Source: Limimonas halophila (GTDB taxonomy: Bacteria > Pseudomonadota > Alphaproteobacteria > Kiloniellales > Rhodovibrionaceae). Taken from it: DNA of 64,000 bases. The translations under genes and the position numbers were made by a program. Positions 1 to 7,850 of the stretch are shown here, one piece after another. The first letter of the stretch is position 1, and every line of letters begins with the position of its first letter. Below the pieces are notes generated by a model, which made no database searches, was not told the origin of the DNA, and saw only the letters and a program-made list of their open reading frames with translations. The stretch spans positions 372,001-436,000 of the forward strand of contig NZ_FNCE01000002.1 of the NCBI RefSeq assembly GCF_900100655.1. The letters are read 5' to 3'.

Positions 1-648
1 CATGCCGGCGTCGGTGAAATCCAGCACGCGGTGCGCGCCAGCGTCGGCGAAGGCGTGAACATCCTTGGACGCCCCGGTCCCGGTCACCTTGGCCGCGCCC
101 ACCGCCAGGCCGCCGCGGCTCAGCCCGTGGATCAGGGAGGCCGCCACCGTCGTCTTGCCGGCGTTCATGGCCGAACCGACCACGGCGATCACCGGCACAC
201 GGGCGCGCGACCGCCGGAACGGCAAGCCATAGCTGGCGACGTTGACGGTCTTGCCGGTCGCGTGGGTGAGCAGCCCCAGCGGTCGTACCGAGGTCGGCGC
301 ACTCATGTCCGTGTGGGCGTGGCGCATCCGGCCGATGATGCCACCGCCGGCCACGAGATCCGCGCCTTCCCCGTCGAGACTGGCGACGGCCTCGAACTGA
401 TCGGGGGCATACCGGTCGCCGCAGGCCGCCACCACCAGATCGCCGCGGTAGAGCTGCGCCATCCGGCCCGTGCGCAGTTGCAGGTTCTTGTGCTGGCCAA
501 CCGATCCAACGCGGGCCAGCACGAGATCGCCCGAGCGGGCGCGCGTCAGGTCGCTTTCCAGGCCGGCCACGTCGGCAGTCGCCACCCGCCGGGTCGTGAA
601 CGCCCACTTTGCCTGGGAGAGCACGGAGCCGTTGGCGCCAAGGGTCAT
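1..648 (-). CDS. P-loop NTPase of unknown function (3' end beyond the left edge)
   Basis: The reading frame is open from an ATG at 648 down to base 1, so 216 codons of the N-terminal part are visible and the C-terminus lies outside the window. A clear Walker A motif, GSAMNAGKTT, sits at about residues 158-167, followed by a basic segment (AAKVTGTGASKD). About 150 residues of unrecognised sequence precede it, including a Gly-rich VAGGGIIGRMRH stretch. The P-loop resembles dethiobiotin synthetase/MobB/DUF1611-type NTPases, but I cannot assign a substrate. No strong Shine-Dalgarno is seen close to the ATG (GGGAG lies about 10 bases upstream). It is the only gene before the 445-bp gap that precedes rpoH. 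Confidence 0.7.
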   Translation of the reverse strand, partial: MTLGANGSVLSQAKWAFTTRRVATADVAGLESDLTRARSGDLVLARVGSVGQHKNLQLRTGRMAQLYRGDLVVAACGDRYAPDQFEAVASLDGEGADLVAGGGIIGRMRHAHTDMSAPTSVRPLGLLTHATGKTVNVASYGLPFRRSRARVPVIAVVGSAMNAGKTTVAASLIHGLSRGGLAVGAAKVTGTGASKDVHAFADAGAHRVLDFTDAGM

Positions 649-1093
649 CTCGCTTCGCTCCCGTATCGGTTGCCGCCGGCGACGGAACGGCTCGGCCGGA
701 TGCCCTCGACACTGCCGCGCCGAAACCGGGAGTCCGTAGCCTGACATAACGCGCGTGAACCGGGTTGTGAGATTTTCGGAGCGAAACTGTTACACACGGC
801 GCGGTTCTTTGCCATGCCCCGGAAGCGGGCACGCACCACCCGCGACAGGGTCGGTATCGGCCAAGAGGAGGGTCACGATTTCGCCGTCGATCTTGGACCA
901 GGCCGGCGAACGGCGCCCTCTGCCCGCCCCGCCCAGGTTCCGCCAACGCCCGGGCTCCGTAGGGGGATGTAGGCGACGAGCGGAACGGCCGGGCTGCGCA
1001 CCGTTCGCGCCGGGCACCATCGTGTCCGCGACAGAAAAGCGCCGGATCGGGAGAAACCGATCCGGCGCGTTCAGGCCAGCACAGAGGGGGACG
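649..1093. other. 445-bp gap without a convincing gene
   Basis: No open frame here has a ribosome site plus recognisable protein features; the short frames on both strands look like random Arg/Pro/Gly-rich translations of GC-rich DNA. The only structure I can support is the rpoH terminator at 1035-1068. The promoter of the partial NTPase gene presumably lies around 660-800, where the sequence is locally less GC-rich, but I do not see a confident consensus. Confidence 0.5.
1035..1068 (-). terminator. Rho-independent terminator of rpoH
   Basis: A perfect 12-bp inverted repeat (GCGCCGGATCGG at 1039-1050, complement at 1057-1068) encloses a 6-base loop. Read on the minus strand it is followed by TTTTCTG. 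It begins 26 bases after the rpoH stop codon, the expected place. Confidence 0.85.
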
Positions 1094-1984
1094 TTATGCG
1101 GGAGCGCGCTGAGCGCGTGTGCGGTCTTGTTCCGCCCCTTCCAGCACGCGCTTGCGCAACTCCTGTAGGGCGCGGTGCTCGATCTGTCGCACGCGCTCCT
1201 TGCTGATGCCCAGCTCTTCGCCAAGCTCCTGAAGCGTCACGCTTTCCTCCTTGAGGTGGCGCTGGCGAATGATGTGCTGCTCGCGCGCCGGCAGGTGGGT
1301 CAGCGCCGTGTTGAGCCAGCGCTCGCGCAGCGAGCTGTCGTGGCTCCGCTGGGCCACCTCCTCCGGCGAGGCGGCGTCGTCGACCAGCAGGTCCTGCCAC
1401 TCCGAACTGCCGTCCTCACCCAACGGCGCATTCGCCGACTGGTCGGGGGCCGAGAGGCGAGACTCCATATTCTCGACCTGGCCGAGCTGGACCTTCAGCT
1501 GATCCGCGATTTGCTGCCGCGCATCCGTGTCGGAGATGCCCTGGTCCGATCCAGCGATCTTGGCGCGCAGGCGGCGCAGGTTGAAGAAGAGGGCCTTTTC
1601 CTGCGTGGTCGTGCCCAGACGCACCATCGACCAGTTGCGCAGCACGAAATCCTGAATGGCCGCCCGGATCCACCACACCGCGTAGGTGGAGAACCGCACC
1701 TCGCGGTCGGGATCGAAGCGCGCAGCGGCCTGCATCAGGCCCAGGTTGCCCTCCTGCAACAGGTCCGACATGTTCAGGCCGTATCCGCGATATTGCGTGG
1801 CGTGGCTGACGACCAGCCGGGCGTGCGCGTTGACGAGTTCGTCCAGCGCGTCCTGGTCCTGGTCGTGGGCCCAGAGCATGGCCAGTTCGTGCTCGCGTTC
1901 CCGCGTGAGCAGCGGGGCCTTCATGGCCTCCCGGATGTAGCGCTGGGTGGCCGCCTGACTGTCGGAAAGCTCTCTCGCCGTCAT
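1094..1984 (-). CDS. rpoH: RNA polymerase sigma-32 family factor RpoH (probably the RpoHII type)
   Basis: This alternative sigma factor directs RNA polymerase to heat-shock or oxidative-stress promoters. The 296-residue protein has sigma region 2 (DLLQEGNLGLMQAAARFD, then YAVWWIRAAIQDFVLRNWS), the RpoH box as QEKALFFNLRRLR at about residue 140, and region 4 ending in a helix-turn-helix (LGISKERVRQIE). The ATG at 1984 was chosen because homology begins there; the frame runs upstream without further similarity. A TGATCC-N18-TAATAA promoter lies 36-65 bases upstream. In Rhodobacter sphaeroides the group IV factor RpoE activates rpoHII in the same way, so I infer this is the RpoHII paralogue. The upstream neighbours on the same strand are chrR and rpoE. 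Confidence 0.93.
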   Translation of the reverse strand: MTARELSDSQAATQRYIREAMKAPLLTREREHELAMLWAHDQDQDALDELVNAHARLVVSHATQYRGYGLNMSDLLQEGNLGLMQAAARFDPDREVRFSTYAVWWIRAAIQDFVLRNWSMVRLGTTTQEKALFFNLRRLRAKIAGSDQGISDTDARQQIADQLKVQLGQVENMESRLSAPDQSANAPLGEDGSSEWQDLLVDDAASPEEVAQRSHDSSLRERWLNTALTHLPAREQHIIRQRHLKEESVTLQELGEELGISKERVRQIEHRALQELRKRVLEGAEQDRTRAQRAPA

Positions 1985-2019
1985 GGCCCGTGATCCTGCG
2001 GTTCGTGGGTTTGTATCCC

Positions 2020-2049
2020 TTATTACGCAGGGTGATCGTGGCTGGATCA
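2020..2049 (-). promoter_or_regulatory. ECF11 (RpoE)-type promoter of rpoH
   Basis: On the minus strand TGATCC (2049-2044) is followed after exactly 18 bases by TAATAA (2025-2020). This fits the known Rhodobacter RpoE consensus TGATCC-N18-TA-rich. Transcription would start near 2013, about 30 bases before the rpoH ATG. Spacing and -35 are identical to the predicted rpoE promoter in this window. Confidence 0.75.
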
Positions 2050-2091
2050 CGGCGCACGGCGACGAGCGCCCAAAAAATGCCGGTTTCCGGT

Positions 2092-2793
2092 TCAGAAATC
2101 CACGAAGAGGTTGAGAATGCGGCCCATCGGGCCGGTCATGCGCACGGGCGCATCCAACACGGTCAGGCAGATGCAGTCCCGGTCCGGCCACGCCACGGGC
2201 TGGTGCGTCACGTCCGCGTCGGCGACGGCGACGTCGCCCGGGAAATAGTCACCCTGCGTGTCACTGAAGCCGCCCTCGATGACCAGCGTGTATTCACAGC
2301 CCCGGTGGGTGTGGCTGGGCACCTTGCAGCCGGCGCGGATGCGCATGAGCCGCGTGCGATAGCCGTTTCGGCCGTCGAGGAAGCGGTATTCCGCCACGCT
2401 GCCGCCGCGCTCGCGCCAGGGAAGCGCATGCAGATCGGAGCCGACGTAGGGCCGCAAGGGCGCCGGCACGCCGTCATTCTGAACCTGAGTGGGCGCCGAA
2501 CCGCCGGACGGCGGCGCGGCCTCGCCGACCATGCTGGACGACGCACCGTCCCCATCGCCGCCGGCATCCGTGTCGTCCATCTGCGCGAGCACTGAGTCCA
2601 ACGCGCCGTCGCTCATCTCCGCGGGCGGCAGGGTTTCGAGCATGGCCCCGCCCACGCTCTCCAGGAGCTGGACCTCGCGACGGCTTTCGCGGTTCAAGCT
2701 TGCGTGGGTCGCCACGAGCAACGCCAGCGGCTCGGCCAGGTTCCCGGCCGCGTAGTCCACCAGCATTTCTTCGGGCGGCGCATGCGGCGCCAT
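2092..2793 (-). CDS. chrR: ChrR-type anti-sigma factor with C-terminal cupin domain
   Basis: ChrR holds the ECF11 sigma factor RpoE inactive until singlet oxygen or organic peroxides release it. The 233-residue protein has the N-terminal anti-sigma helices (about residues 1-75), an acidic Gly/Ser-rich linker (72-108) and a cupin domain (about 110-233). The cupin metal ligands are present: H161, H163, E167 and H197. In the N-terminal zinc site, H4 and H30 match the two family histidines, but the CxxC cysteines are replaced by N34 and S37 (ATHASLNRES instead of ATHLSLCDEC in R. sphaeroides). The start overlaps the rpoE stop by one base (TGATG), so the two are translationally coupled. The lost cysteines suggest altered or absent zinc binding in the sigma-inhibiting domain. 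Confidence 0.9.
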   Translation of the reverse strand: MAPHAPPEEMLVDYAAGNLAEPLALLVATHASLNRESRREVQLLESVGGAMLETLPPAEMSDGALDSVLAQMDDTDAGGDGDGASSSMVGEAAPPSGGSAPTQVQNDGVPAPLRPYVGSDLHALPWRERGGSVAEYRFLDGRNGYRTRLMRIRAGCKVPSHTHRGCEYTLVIEGGFSDTQGDYFPGDVAVADADVTHQPVAWPDRDCICLTVLDAPVRMTGPMGRILNLFVDF

Positions 2794-3359
2794 CAGCGAA
2801 TGTCCTCCAAGCAGGTTTTCAATCGCCCCAGGGCCAAGCGGAGCCGGGACTTGACGGTTCCCAGCGGCAACTCCAGCTCCGCGGCGATCGCGCTGTGCGA
2901 CTTTTCGTCAAAGTACGCCATACGAAGTAACGTTGCCTGTTCCTGTGGCAAGGTCTCGACCGCTTCCCGCAGCCGGCCTTCCCGCTGCGCGGCTTCGATA
3001 ACGCTGTCCGCGTTGGCGCTCTTGTCCGTCAGTGAGCTGGGATCGTCCGGGTCCACGTTGGGCCAGCGCTCGCGGCGCAGCGCGTCGACGCGTTTGTTGC
3101 GCGCGATCGTGAAGATCCAGGTGCTCACCCCTGCCTGCCGGCGGTCGAAGAGGTGCGCCCGCCGCCACACCGTCAGCAGGCAGTCCTGGGCAAGCTCTTC
3201 GGCCAGGGAATCGTCCGCGCCCATGCGGCGCAGATACGCTTTCACCCGCGGCGCGAAATGGCTGAACAGCGCGGCGAATGCCTGCTTGTCGCGGCGCTGC
3301 GCCACGGCTTCCAAGAGGTCCGCGAATGAGGTTGTCGGCTCGGCGCCCGTTCGATCCAT
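2793..3359 (-). CDS. rpoE: ECF11 group IV RNA polymerase sigma factor RpoE
   Basis: This extracytoplasmic-function sigma factor is the partner of ChrR and the predicted master regulator of the singlet-oxygen response. The 188-residue protein has sigma-2 (about residues 25-95, with LAEELAQDCLLTVWRRA and STWIFTIARNKRVDALR) and sigma-4 (about 130-185, with HSAIAAELELPLGTVKSRLRLA as helix-turn-helix). The ATG at 3359 begins a typical ECF N-terminus. A TGATCC-N18-TAAAGT element upstream indicates autoregulation. It is co-transcribed with chrR and faces away from the FAD oxidoreductase operon. Confidence 0.94.
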   Translation of the reverse strand: MDRTGAEPTTSFADLLEAVAQRRDKQAFAALFSHFAPRVKAYLRRMGADDSLAEELAQDCLLTVWRRAHLFDRRQAGVSTWIFTIARNKRVDALRRERWPNVDPDDPSSLTDKSANADSVIEAAQREGRLREAVETLPQEQATLLRMAYFDEKSHSAIAAELELPLGTVKSRLRLALGRLKTCLEDIR

Positions 3360-3431
3360 ACTGCCTTGTAGATCGCATCACGCCCCGCTCACAACCCGAT
3401 CGGCGGACACACCTTCCCGCTCTTTGGTCAA

Positions 3432-3461
3432 ACTTTACGCGCACGATCCCTCGCCGGATCA
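3432..3461 (-). promoter_or_regulatory. ECF11 (RpoE)-type autoregulatory promoter of rpoE-chrR
   Basis: TGATCC (3461-3456) and TAAAGT (3437-3432) on the minus strand are separated by 18 bases. This is the same architecture as the rpoH promoter here and as the published Rhodobacter RpoE promoters. The predicted start site is about 65 bases before the rpoE ATG. Confidence 0.75.
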
Positions 3462-3494
3462 CCCGGTGCGCCCAAAAAATTTGACCGCCGTGCG

Positions 3495-3524
3495 TAATCC
3501 GTCCACGTCCACAAAACGTATCTT
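3495..3524 (+). promoter_or_regulatory. Probable ECF11 (RpoE)-type promoter of the FAD oxidoreductase/DUF1365/cfa-like operon
   Basis: TAATCC (3495-3500) and TATCTT (3519-3524) are 18 bases apart on the plus strand, with the first gene starting at 3557. The -35 differs from TGATCC at one position. Homologues of the downstream genes belong to the RpoE regulon in Rhodobacter, which supports the call. Confidence 0.6.
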
Positions 3525-3556
3525 CACCAAACGTTTGCCCTTTGTGAGAGAACCAC

Positions 3557-4903
3557 ATGCAGATTGCCGTCGTGGGCAGCGGGATCAGCGGCTTGGGCGC
3601 GGCCTGGGCGCTGTCCCGCATACACCGTGTCACATTGTTTGAAGCGCAATCCCGCGCCGGGGGGCACGCGAACACCGTGGACGCACCGGGTCCGGATGGG
3701 CCGCGCGGCGTCGACACCGGCTTCATCGTCTACAACACGCGCACCTACCCCAACCTGATGCGCCTGTTCGACGCGCTGGGGGTGGCGACCGAGCCGAGCA
3801 CCATGAGCTTCGCCGTATCCCTGGACGGACGGCGCCGCGAATACGCCGGCCATCTCGGCGGCCTCTTCGCGCAGCCGGCGAACCTCCTGCGCGCGGGCCA
3901 CTGGCGCATGCTCGCGGACATCGTCCGCTTTTACCGTGAGGCGCCCGGCCTGCTCGACGCGCCGGACGGCGACGCCGAGCCGCTGGGCAACTACCTCGAC
4001 CGCAAGGGGTACAGCCGGGGTTTCGTCGAGGACCACCTGCTGCCGATGGCGGCGGCGATCTGGTCGGCGCCCACGGCGGCGATCCGCGCGTTCCCGGCGG
4101 CAAGCTTCGTCGCCTTTCTGGCCAACCACGGCCTGCTGCAATTCCGCGACCGGCCGCAGTGGCGCACCGTCACCGGGGGCAGTCGGGCGTACGTCGACCG
4201 CATCCTGACCGAGCTGGGCGACGGCGTTCGTTTGAACACCCCAGTCCACGCTGTGCGGCGGACACCCAGCGGCGTGCGCATCGACAGCGCCGCCGCGCAG
4301 GACGAGCACTTCGATCAGGTCGTCTTCGCCACGCATGCGGATCAGGCGCTGGCGCTGCTCGGCGCGGACGCGGACGGCGACGAGCACGAAATCCTCGGCG
4401 GCTTCCGCTATTCCCGCAACACGGCCATCGTGCACGCCGATCCGGCGCTCATGCCGCGGCGTCGGCGCGTATGGTCGAGCTGGAATTACATGGCCACGCC
4501 GATGCAGGGCGTCGAGCGCGAGGTGTCCGTCACCTACTGGATGAACAGCCTGCAGAACCTCGCCCGCCCGGATATCTTCGTCAGCCTCAATCCGCTCACG
4601 GAGCCGGACCCGGCGACCGTCTTCGCCCGCACCACCTACCACCATCCCGTGCTGGACGGCGCGGCCGTGGCTGCACAGCGTCGATTGCCGGAGATCCAAG
4701 GGCGCAACCGGACCTGGCTGTGCGGCGCGCACTGCGGCTACGGCTTCCACGAGGACGGCCTGGCATCGGGCCTGGCGGTGGCCAGGGCGCTCGGCAGCCC
4801 GGCACCGTGGGCGGACAGCGTCAACGAGGTCAGCCCCGCGGCGGCGAACGCCACACCGGCCCGCGACCGCATCGAGGCAGCGACGGAGCGAGCGGCAGCA
4901 TGA
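3557..4903 (+). CDS. FAD-dependent amine oxidase-like oxidoreductase (COG2907)
   Basis: The N-terminus carries a Rossmann dinucleotide-binding motif, VVGSGISGLGAAWAL, and an FAD-linked E-x-x-x-R/AGGHANT segment; the family is flavin-containing amine oxidases of COG2907. The protein has 448 residues with no signal peptide. It is the first gene of a four-gene operon in which each following gene starts inside the stop codon of the one before. In Rhodobacter the homologue lies with a DUF1365 gene in the RpoE regulon, and that group is linked to modification of phospholipid acyl chains including furan fatty acids. A role as acyl-chain desaturase or oxidase is therefore an inference from context. 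The extreme C-terminus (after residue 430) is low-complexity Ala-rich. Confidence 0.88.
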   Translation: MQIAVVGSGISGLGAAWALSRIHRVTLFEAQSRAGGHANTVDAPGPDGPRGVDTGFIVYNTRTYPNLMRLFDALGVATEPSTMSFAVSLDGRRREYAGHLGGLFAQPANLLRAGHWRMLADIVRFYREAPGLLDAPDGDAEPLGNYLDRKGYSRGFVEDHLLPMAAAIWSAPTAAIRAFPAASFVAFLANHGLLQFRDRPQWRTVTGGSRAYVDRILTELGDGVRLNTPVHAVRRTPSGVRIDSAAAQDEHFDQVVFATHADQALALLGADADGDEHEILGGFRYSRNTAIVHADPALMPRRRRVWSSWNYMATPMQGVEREVSVTYWMNSLQNLARPDIFVSLNPLTEPDPATVFARTTYHHPVLDGAAVAAQRRLPEIQGRNRTWLCGAHCGYGFHEDGLASGLAVARALGSPAPWADSVNEVSPAAANATPARDRIEAATERAAA

Positions 4904-5700
4904 CGACCCCGGCGCTCTACACGGGCGGGATCATGCACAACCGGCTGCGCCCGTTCCGCCACCGCTTCACGGCGCGCGTGGCCTCGCTCTACGTCGACAT
5001 CGACGACCTGCCTGCGCTGAGCCGGCGGCTGTGGCTGTTCTCGCACAACCGTTTCAACGTCTTCTCGGTCCACGACCGCGACCACGGCCCGCGCGACGGC
5101 GGGCCACTGCGCCCCTGGGCGGAAGCGCAGCTCGCCCGCGCCGGGATCGACCTCGACGGCGGGTCCATCCGGCTGCTGTGCTTCCCGCGCATGTGGGGCT
5201 ACGTGTTCAATCCGCTGTCCGTGTGGTTCTGCTACCACCGCGACGGCGGGCTGCGCGCGGTGCTCTACGCCGTCGCCAACACCTTCGGCGACCACCACAC
5301 CTACCTGATCCCGGCCGGGGAGCCGGCACCCGGCGAGCCGCTGCGCCAGGGCTGCGCCAAGCGTTTCCACGTCTCGCCCTTCCTGCCGCTCGCGGGCCAC
5401 TACGCCTTTCGCGTCCACGAGCCGGGCGAGCGCCTGCGCCTGGCCATCCGCTACGCGGTGGACGGCGAGGACACCCTGGTGGCCACGCAGACGGGCCGCC
5501 GCCGGCCGCTCACGGACGGCGCGCTGCTGGGCGTGCTGGCGCGCACCCCCGCCATGACGGCGAAGGTGATGGCGGCGATCCACTGGCAGGCCCTTCACAT
5601 CTGGCGCAAGGGCGCGAGTTTCCATCGGCGGCCGGCCCCGCCGAGCGAGCCGGTCTCCGTGATCGATCCCGGGACTCCCTGCGACGAGGCCAGCCGATGA
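4900..5700 (+). CDS. DUF1365 family protein
   Basis: The 266-residue protein matches the DUF1365 family, with the hallmarks IMHNRLRPFRHRF near the N-terminus, FNVFSVHDRDHG, and PRMWGYVFNPLSVWFC around residue 100, followed by FGDHHTY and a conserved KRFHVSPFLP segment. Many His, Arg and Asp residues suggest a metal or acyl-substrate site, but no activity is established here. The ATG overlaps the upstream stop (ATGA). The family almost always accompanies a COG2907 oxidoreductase and a cyclopropane-synthase-like methyltransferase, so it probably acts on the same lipid. Confidence 0.9.
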   Translation: MTTPALYTGGIMHNRLRPFRHRFTARVASLYVDIDDLPALSRRLWLFSHNRFNVFSVHDRDHGPRDGGPLRPWAEAQLARAGIDLDGGSIRLLCFPRMWGYVFNPLSVWFCYHRDGGLRAVLYAVANTFGDHHTYLIPAGEPAPGEPLRQGCAKRFHVSPFLPLAGHYAFRVHEPGERLRLAIRYAVDGEDTLVATQTGRRRPLTDGALLGVLARTPAMTAKVMAAIHWQALHIWRKGASFHRRPAPPSEPVSVIDPGTPCDEASR

Positions 5701-6932
5701 GCGTTGACGACAGCCCTCAGCTCCGCCTGCTGCCCCGGATCGCGGCGGCGCCGCAGCTGCACGTGCTGCCGCGCCTGGCCCGACGGCTGCGGTGCGGGCG
5801 CCTGCGCCTGACCCTGCCCGACGGGCGCACGCACATGCTCGCGGGCCGCGAGCCCGGCCCGTCGGCGGAACTGACGGTGAAGCGCGTTCGCTTCCTGCGC
5901 CGCCTGCTCCTGGGCGGCGCGCTGGGCTTCGCCGACGCCTACATCGACGGCGACGTGGAGAGCCAGGACCTGGCGGCCCTGCTGGCGCTGGCGGCGGCGA
6001 ACGAGGACGCGCTGGCGCCGGCGTTGGCGGAGCGCCCGTGGGTCCAGCTTCCGGCGCGGCTGGTGCACCGTCTGACGCCCAACACGCGCGCGGGCTCACG
6101 CCGCAACATCGCGGCCCACTACGACCTGGGCAACGCCTTCTACAGCGCCTGGCTCGATGCCAGCCTGACCTACTCCAGCGCCGTCTTCACGCAGGCGGAC
6201 GAAGAGCTGGACGTCGCGCAGCGCGAGAAGTATCGCCGCATCGCCGAGCTGGCGGACCTGCGCCCGGAGCACCGCGTGCTGGAAATCGGCTGCGGCTGGG
6301 GCGGCTTCGCGCTCTACGCGGCGGGCGAGATCGGCTGCCACGTCACCGCGATCACAATCTCCCAGGCGCAGTACGAGGCCGCGCGCGAGCGGGTCCGGAG
6401 CGCCGGGCTGGATGACCGCGTCGAAGTCACGCTCACCGACTACCGCGACACCGAGGGAACCTTCGATCGCATCGTCTCCATCGAGATGATCGAGGCCGTC
6501 GGCGAAGCGTGGTGGCCCACCTTCTTCCACACGCTGCGCGACCGCCTCGCGGCCGGCGGCCGGGCGGTGCTCCAGGCCATCACCATCGCCGATGCGGTGT
6601 TTCCGCAGTACCGGCGGCGTGTGGACTTCATCCAGCGCTCCATCTTCCCCGGCGGCATGCTACCCGCGCCGGCCGTGATCGCCGAGCAGGCGCAGCGCGC
6701 GGGACTCGCGGTCGCGGACCGGCACCGCTACGGAGCGCACTACGCCGAAACCCTGCGCCGCTGGCGCGCCGCGTTCGAGCGCGCCTGGCCCCGCATCGCC
6801 GAGATGGGCTTCGACGAGCGCTTTCGCCGCACGTGGCGGTACTACCTGGCCTACTGCGAGGCCGGGTTCGACACCGGCCGCATCGACCTGGAACAGCTTG
6901 CCCTCGACCACACCGGCGAGGTGCCCGCATGA
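5697..6932 (+). CDS. Cyclopropane-fatty-acid synthase-like SAM methyltransferase
   Basis: This enzyme transfers a methyl or methylene group from S-adenosylmethionine to the double bond of unsaturated phospholipid acyl chains. In 411 residues the CFA-family motifs are in order: HYDLGNAFYSAWLD, TYSSAVF, the SAM site LEIGCGWGGFALYAA at about 205-220, SQAQYEAA, and the catalytic-domain segment YRRRVDFIQRSIFPGG. The start overlaps the DUF1365 stop (ATGA). It may make cyclopropane fatty acids or, like UfaM of Rhodobacter, methylated unsaturated chains that feed furan fatty acid synthesis. Sequence reading alone does not separate these two. Confidence 0.92.
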   Translation: MSVDDSPQLRLLPRIAAAPQLHVLPRLARRLRCGRLRLTLPDGRTHMLAGREPGPSAELTVKRVRFLRRLLLGGALGFADAYIDGDVESQDLAALLALAAANEDALAPALAERPWVQLPARLVHRLTPNTRAGSRRNIAAHYDLGNAFYSAWLDASLTYSSAVFTQADEELDVAQREKYRRIAELADLRPEHRVLEIGCGWGGFALYAAGEIGCHVTAITISQAQYEAARERVRSAGLDDRVEVTLTDYRDTEGTFDRIVSIEMIEAVGEAWWPTFFHTLRDRLAAGGRAVLQAITIADAVFPQYRRRVDFIQRSIFPGGMLPAPAVIAEQAQRAGLAVADRHRYGAHYAETLRRWRAAFERAWPRIAEMGFDERFRRTWRYYLAYCEAGFDTGRIDLEQLALDHTGEVPA

Positions 6933-7456
6933 GCGCGGCGCCGGCGACCGCGGCCACTCGGCTGGTGCTGGAGGACTTCTTCACCGGCTGGACGCGCGCC
7001 TGGGGCGCGTTCCAGGACCGCTTCGGCACACCGCGCCAGCGCTTCCGCGCCGATGTGCACGGCGCCTGGGACGACGCCGCGCAAACGCTCACCCTGACCG
7101 AACGCTTTCACGACCTGGGCGCGGGCGCGGACGAGCGCGTCTGGGTGGTGGAAAAGCTGGCCGACGGGGTCTACCGCGGCAGCGCGGGCGACGTCGTGGG
7201 CACGGCGGACATCCGCACCACCGAGGCCGGCGCCGTCCACCTGAGCTACCGGCTGCGCGTGCCCATCGCCGGGCGCACCTGGGCGCTCACCTTCGACGAC
7301 TGGATGATCCGGGTGGACGCGGGCGTGCTGCTCAACCGCGCCACCGTCAGCAAGATGGGCGTCACGCTCGGCACGGCCGTAACCTTCTTCACCCGCACGG
7401 ACGCGCCGCCGGACGCAGCGATCACGCCGCCACCCGGCGACGCAGCCAGCGCATGA
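6929..7456 (+). CDS. DUF3833 family protein
   Basis: The 175-residue protein fits DUF3833: it contains LEDFFTGWTRAWGAFQDRFG, a TLTERFHDLGAGADERVW strand segment, and FDDWMIRVDAGVLLNRATVSKMGV, as expected of a lipocalin-like beta-barrel. Members in other bacteria are often lipoproteins, but no lipobox or signal peptide is visible here. It is the last gene of the operon, starting within the methyltransferase stop (ATGA). Its end overlaps the convergent SnoaL-like gene by 35 bases. The function is unknown; a lipid-carrier role is only a guess from the operon. Confidence 0.85.
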   Translation: MSAAPATAATRLVLEDFFTGWTRAWGAFQDRFGTPRQRFRADVHGAWDDAAQTLTLTERFHDLGAGADERVWVVEKLADGVYRGSAGDVVGTADIRTTEAGAVHLSYRLRVPIAGRTWALTFDDWMIRVDAGVLLNRATVSKMGVTLGTAVTFFTRTDAPPDAAITPPPGDAASA

Positions 7457-7850
7457 ACGCGCCCACCACCGGCAGCTTTTCGTAGAGCTGCCCGGCGGCG
7501 TCCCAGTGGTCGATGTGCGCGGAAACCGAACCGTCAGCGTCGGTGTGCAGCTCGCTCATGCCCGCGATCGTGAGCGATTTGCCGCCCTTGAGCCGCGCCG
7601 TGAAGGTCCAGCGCACGTAGCTCGCGTGCGCCCCGTCCGCGCGGTCGTCGATGCGGAAGGCCGGTGCGTCGAGCGTCTCGAACATCTCCGCGAGGACGTG
7701 CTTGAAGGCGTTGATCCCGGTGACGTCGTTGAAGGGATCGACGAAGCGCACGTCCGGCGCGCACACCGCGTCCAGCTCGTCCAGATTTTCGGGCGTGAGC
7801 CGGGCGAAATGCGCCAGGTAGCGCCCGATGATATCCGTATTCCCGGTCAT
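7422..7850 (-). CDS. SnoaL/NTF2-like domain protein
   Basis: The 142-residue protein has the NTF2-like fold signature: helix IIGRYLAHFARLTPENLDELDAVCAPDVRFVDPF, then FKHVLAEMFETL, RWTFTARLKGGKSLTIAGMSELH and HIDHWDAAGQLYEKLPVVGAFMRWLRRR. Such proteins range from isomerases to ligand carriers. The ATG at 7850 overlaps the stop of the SDR gene (ATGA), making it the last gene of the photolyase-SDR operon. Its 3' end overlaps the convergent DUF3833 gene. Confidence 0.85.
   Translation of the reverse strand: MTGNTDIIGRYLAHFARLTPENLDELDAVCAPDVRFVDPFNDVTGINAFKHVLAEMFETLDAPAFRIDDRADGAHASYVRWTFTARLKGGKSLTIAGMSELHTDADGSVSAHIDHWDAAGQLYEKLPVVGAFMRWLRRRVAA

Noticed and set aside
790-1224. Minus-strand frame in the gap after rpoH
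   Set aside because: No ribosome site or homology, low-complexity Arg/Pro/Gly translation, and it spans the rpoH terminator.
1991-2019. TGATCC followed by TATCCC on the plus strand near rpoH
   Set aside because: Spacer is 17 and it would read antisense through chrR; the minus-strand element a few bases away fits better.
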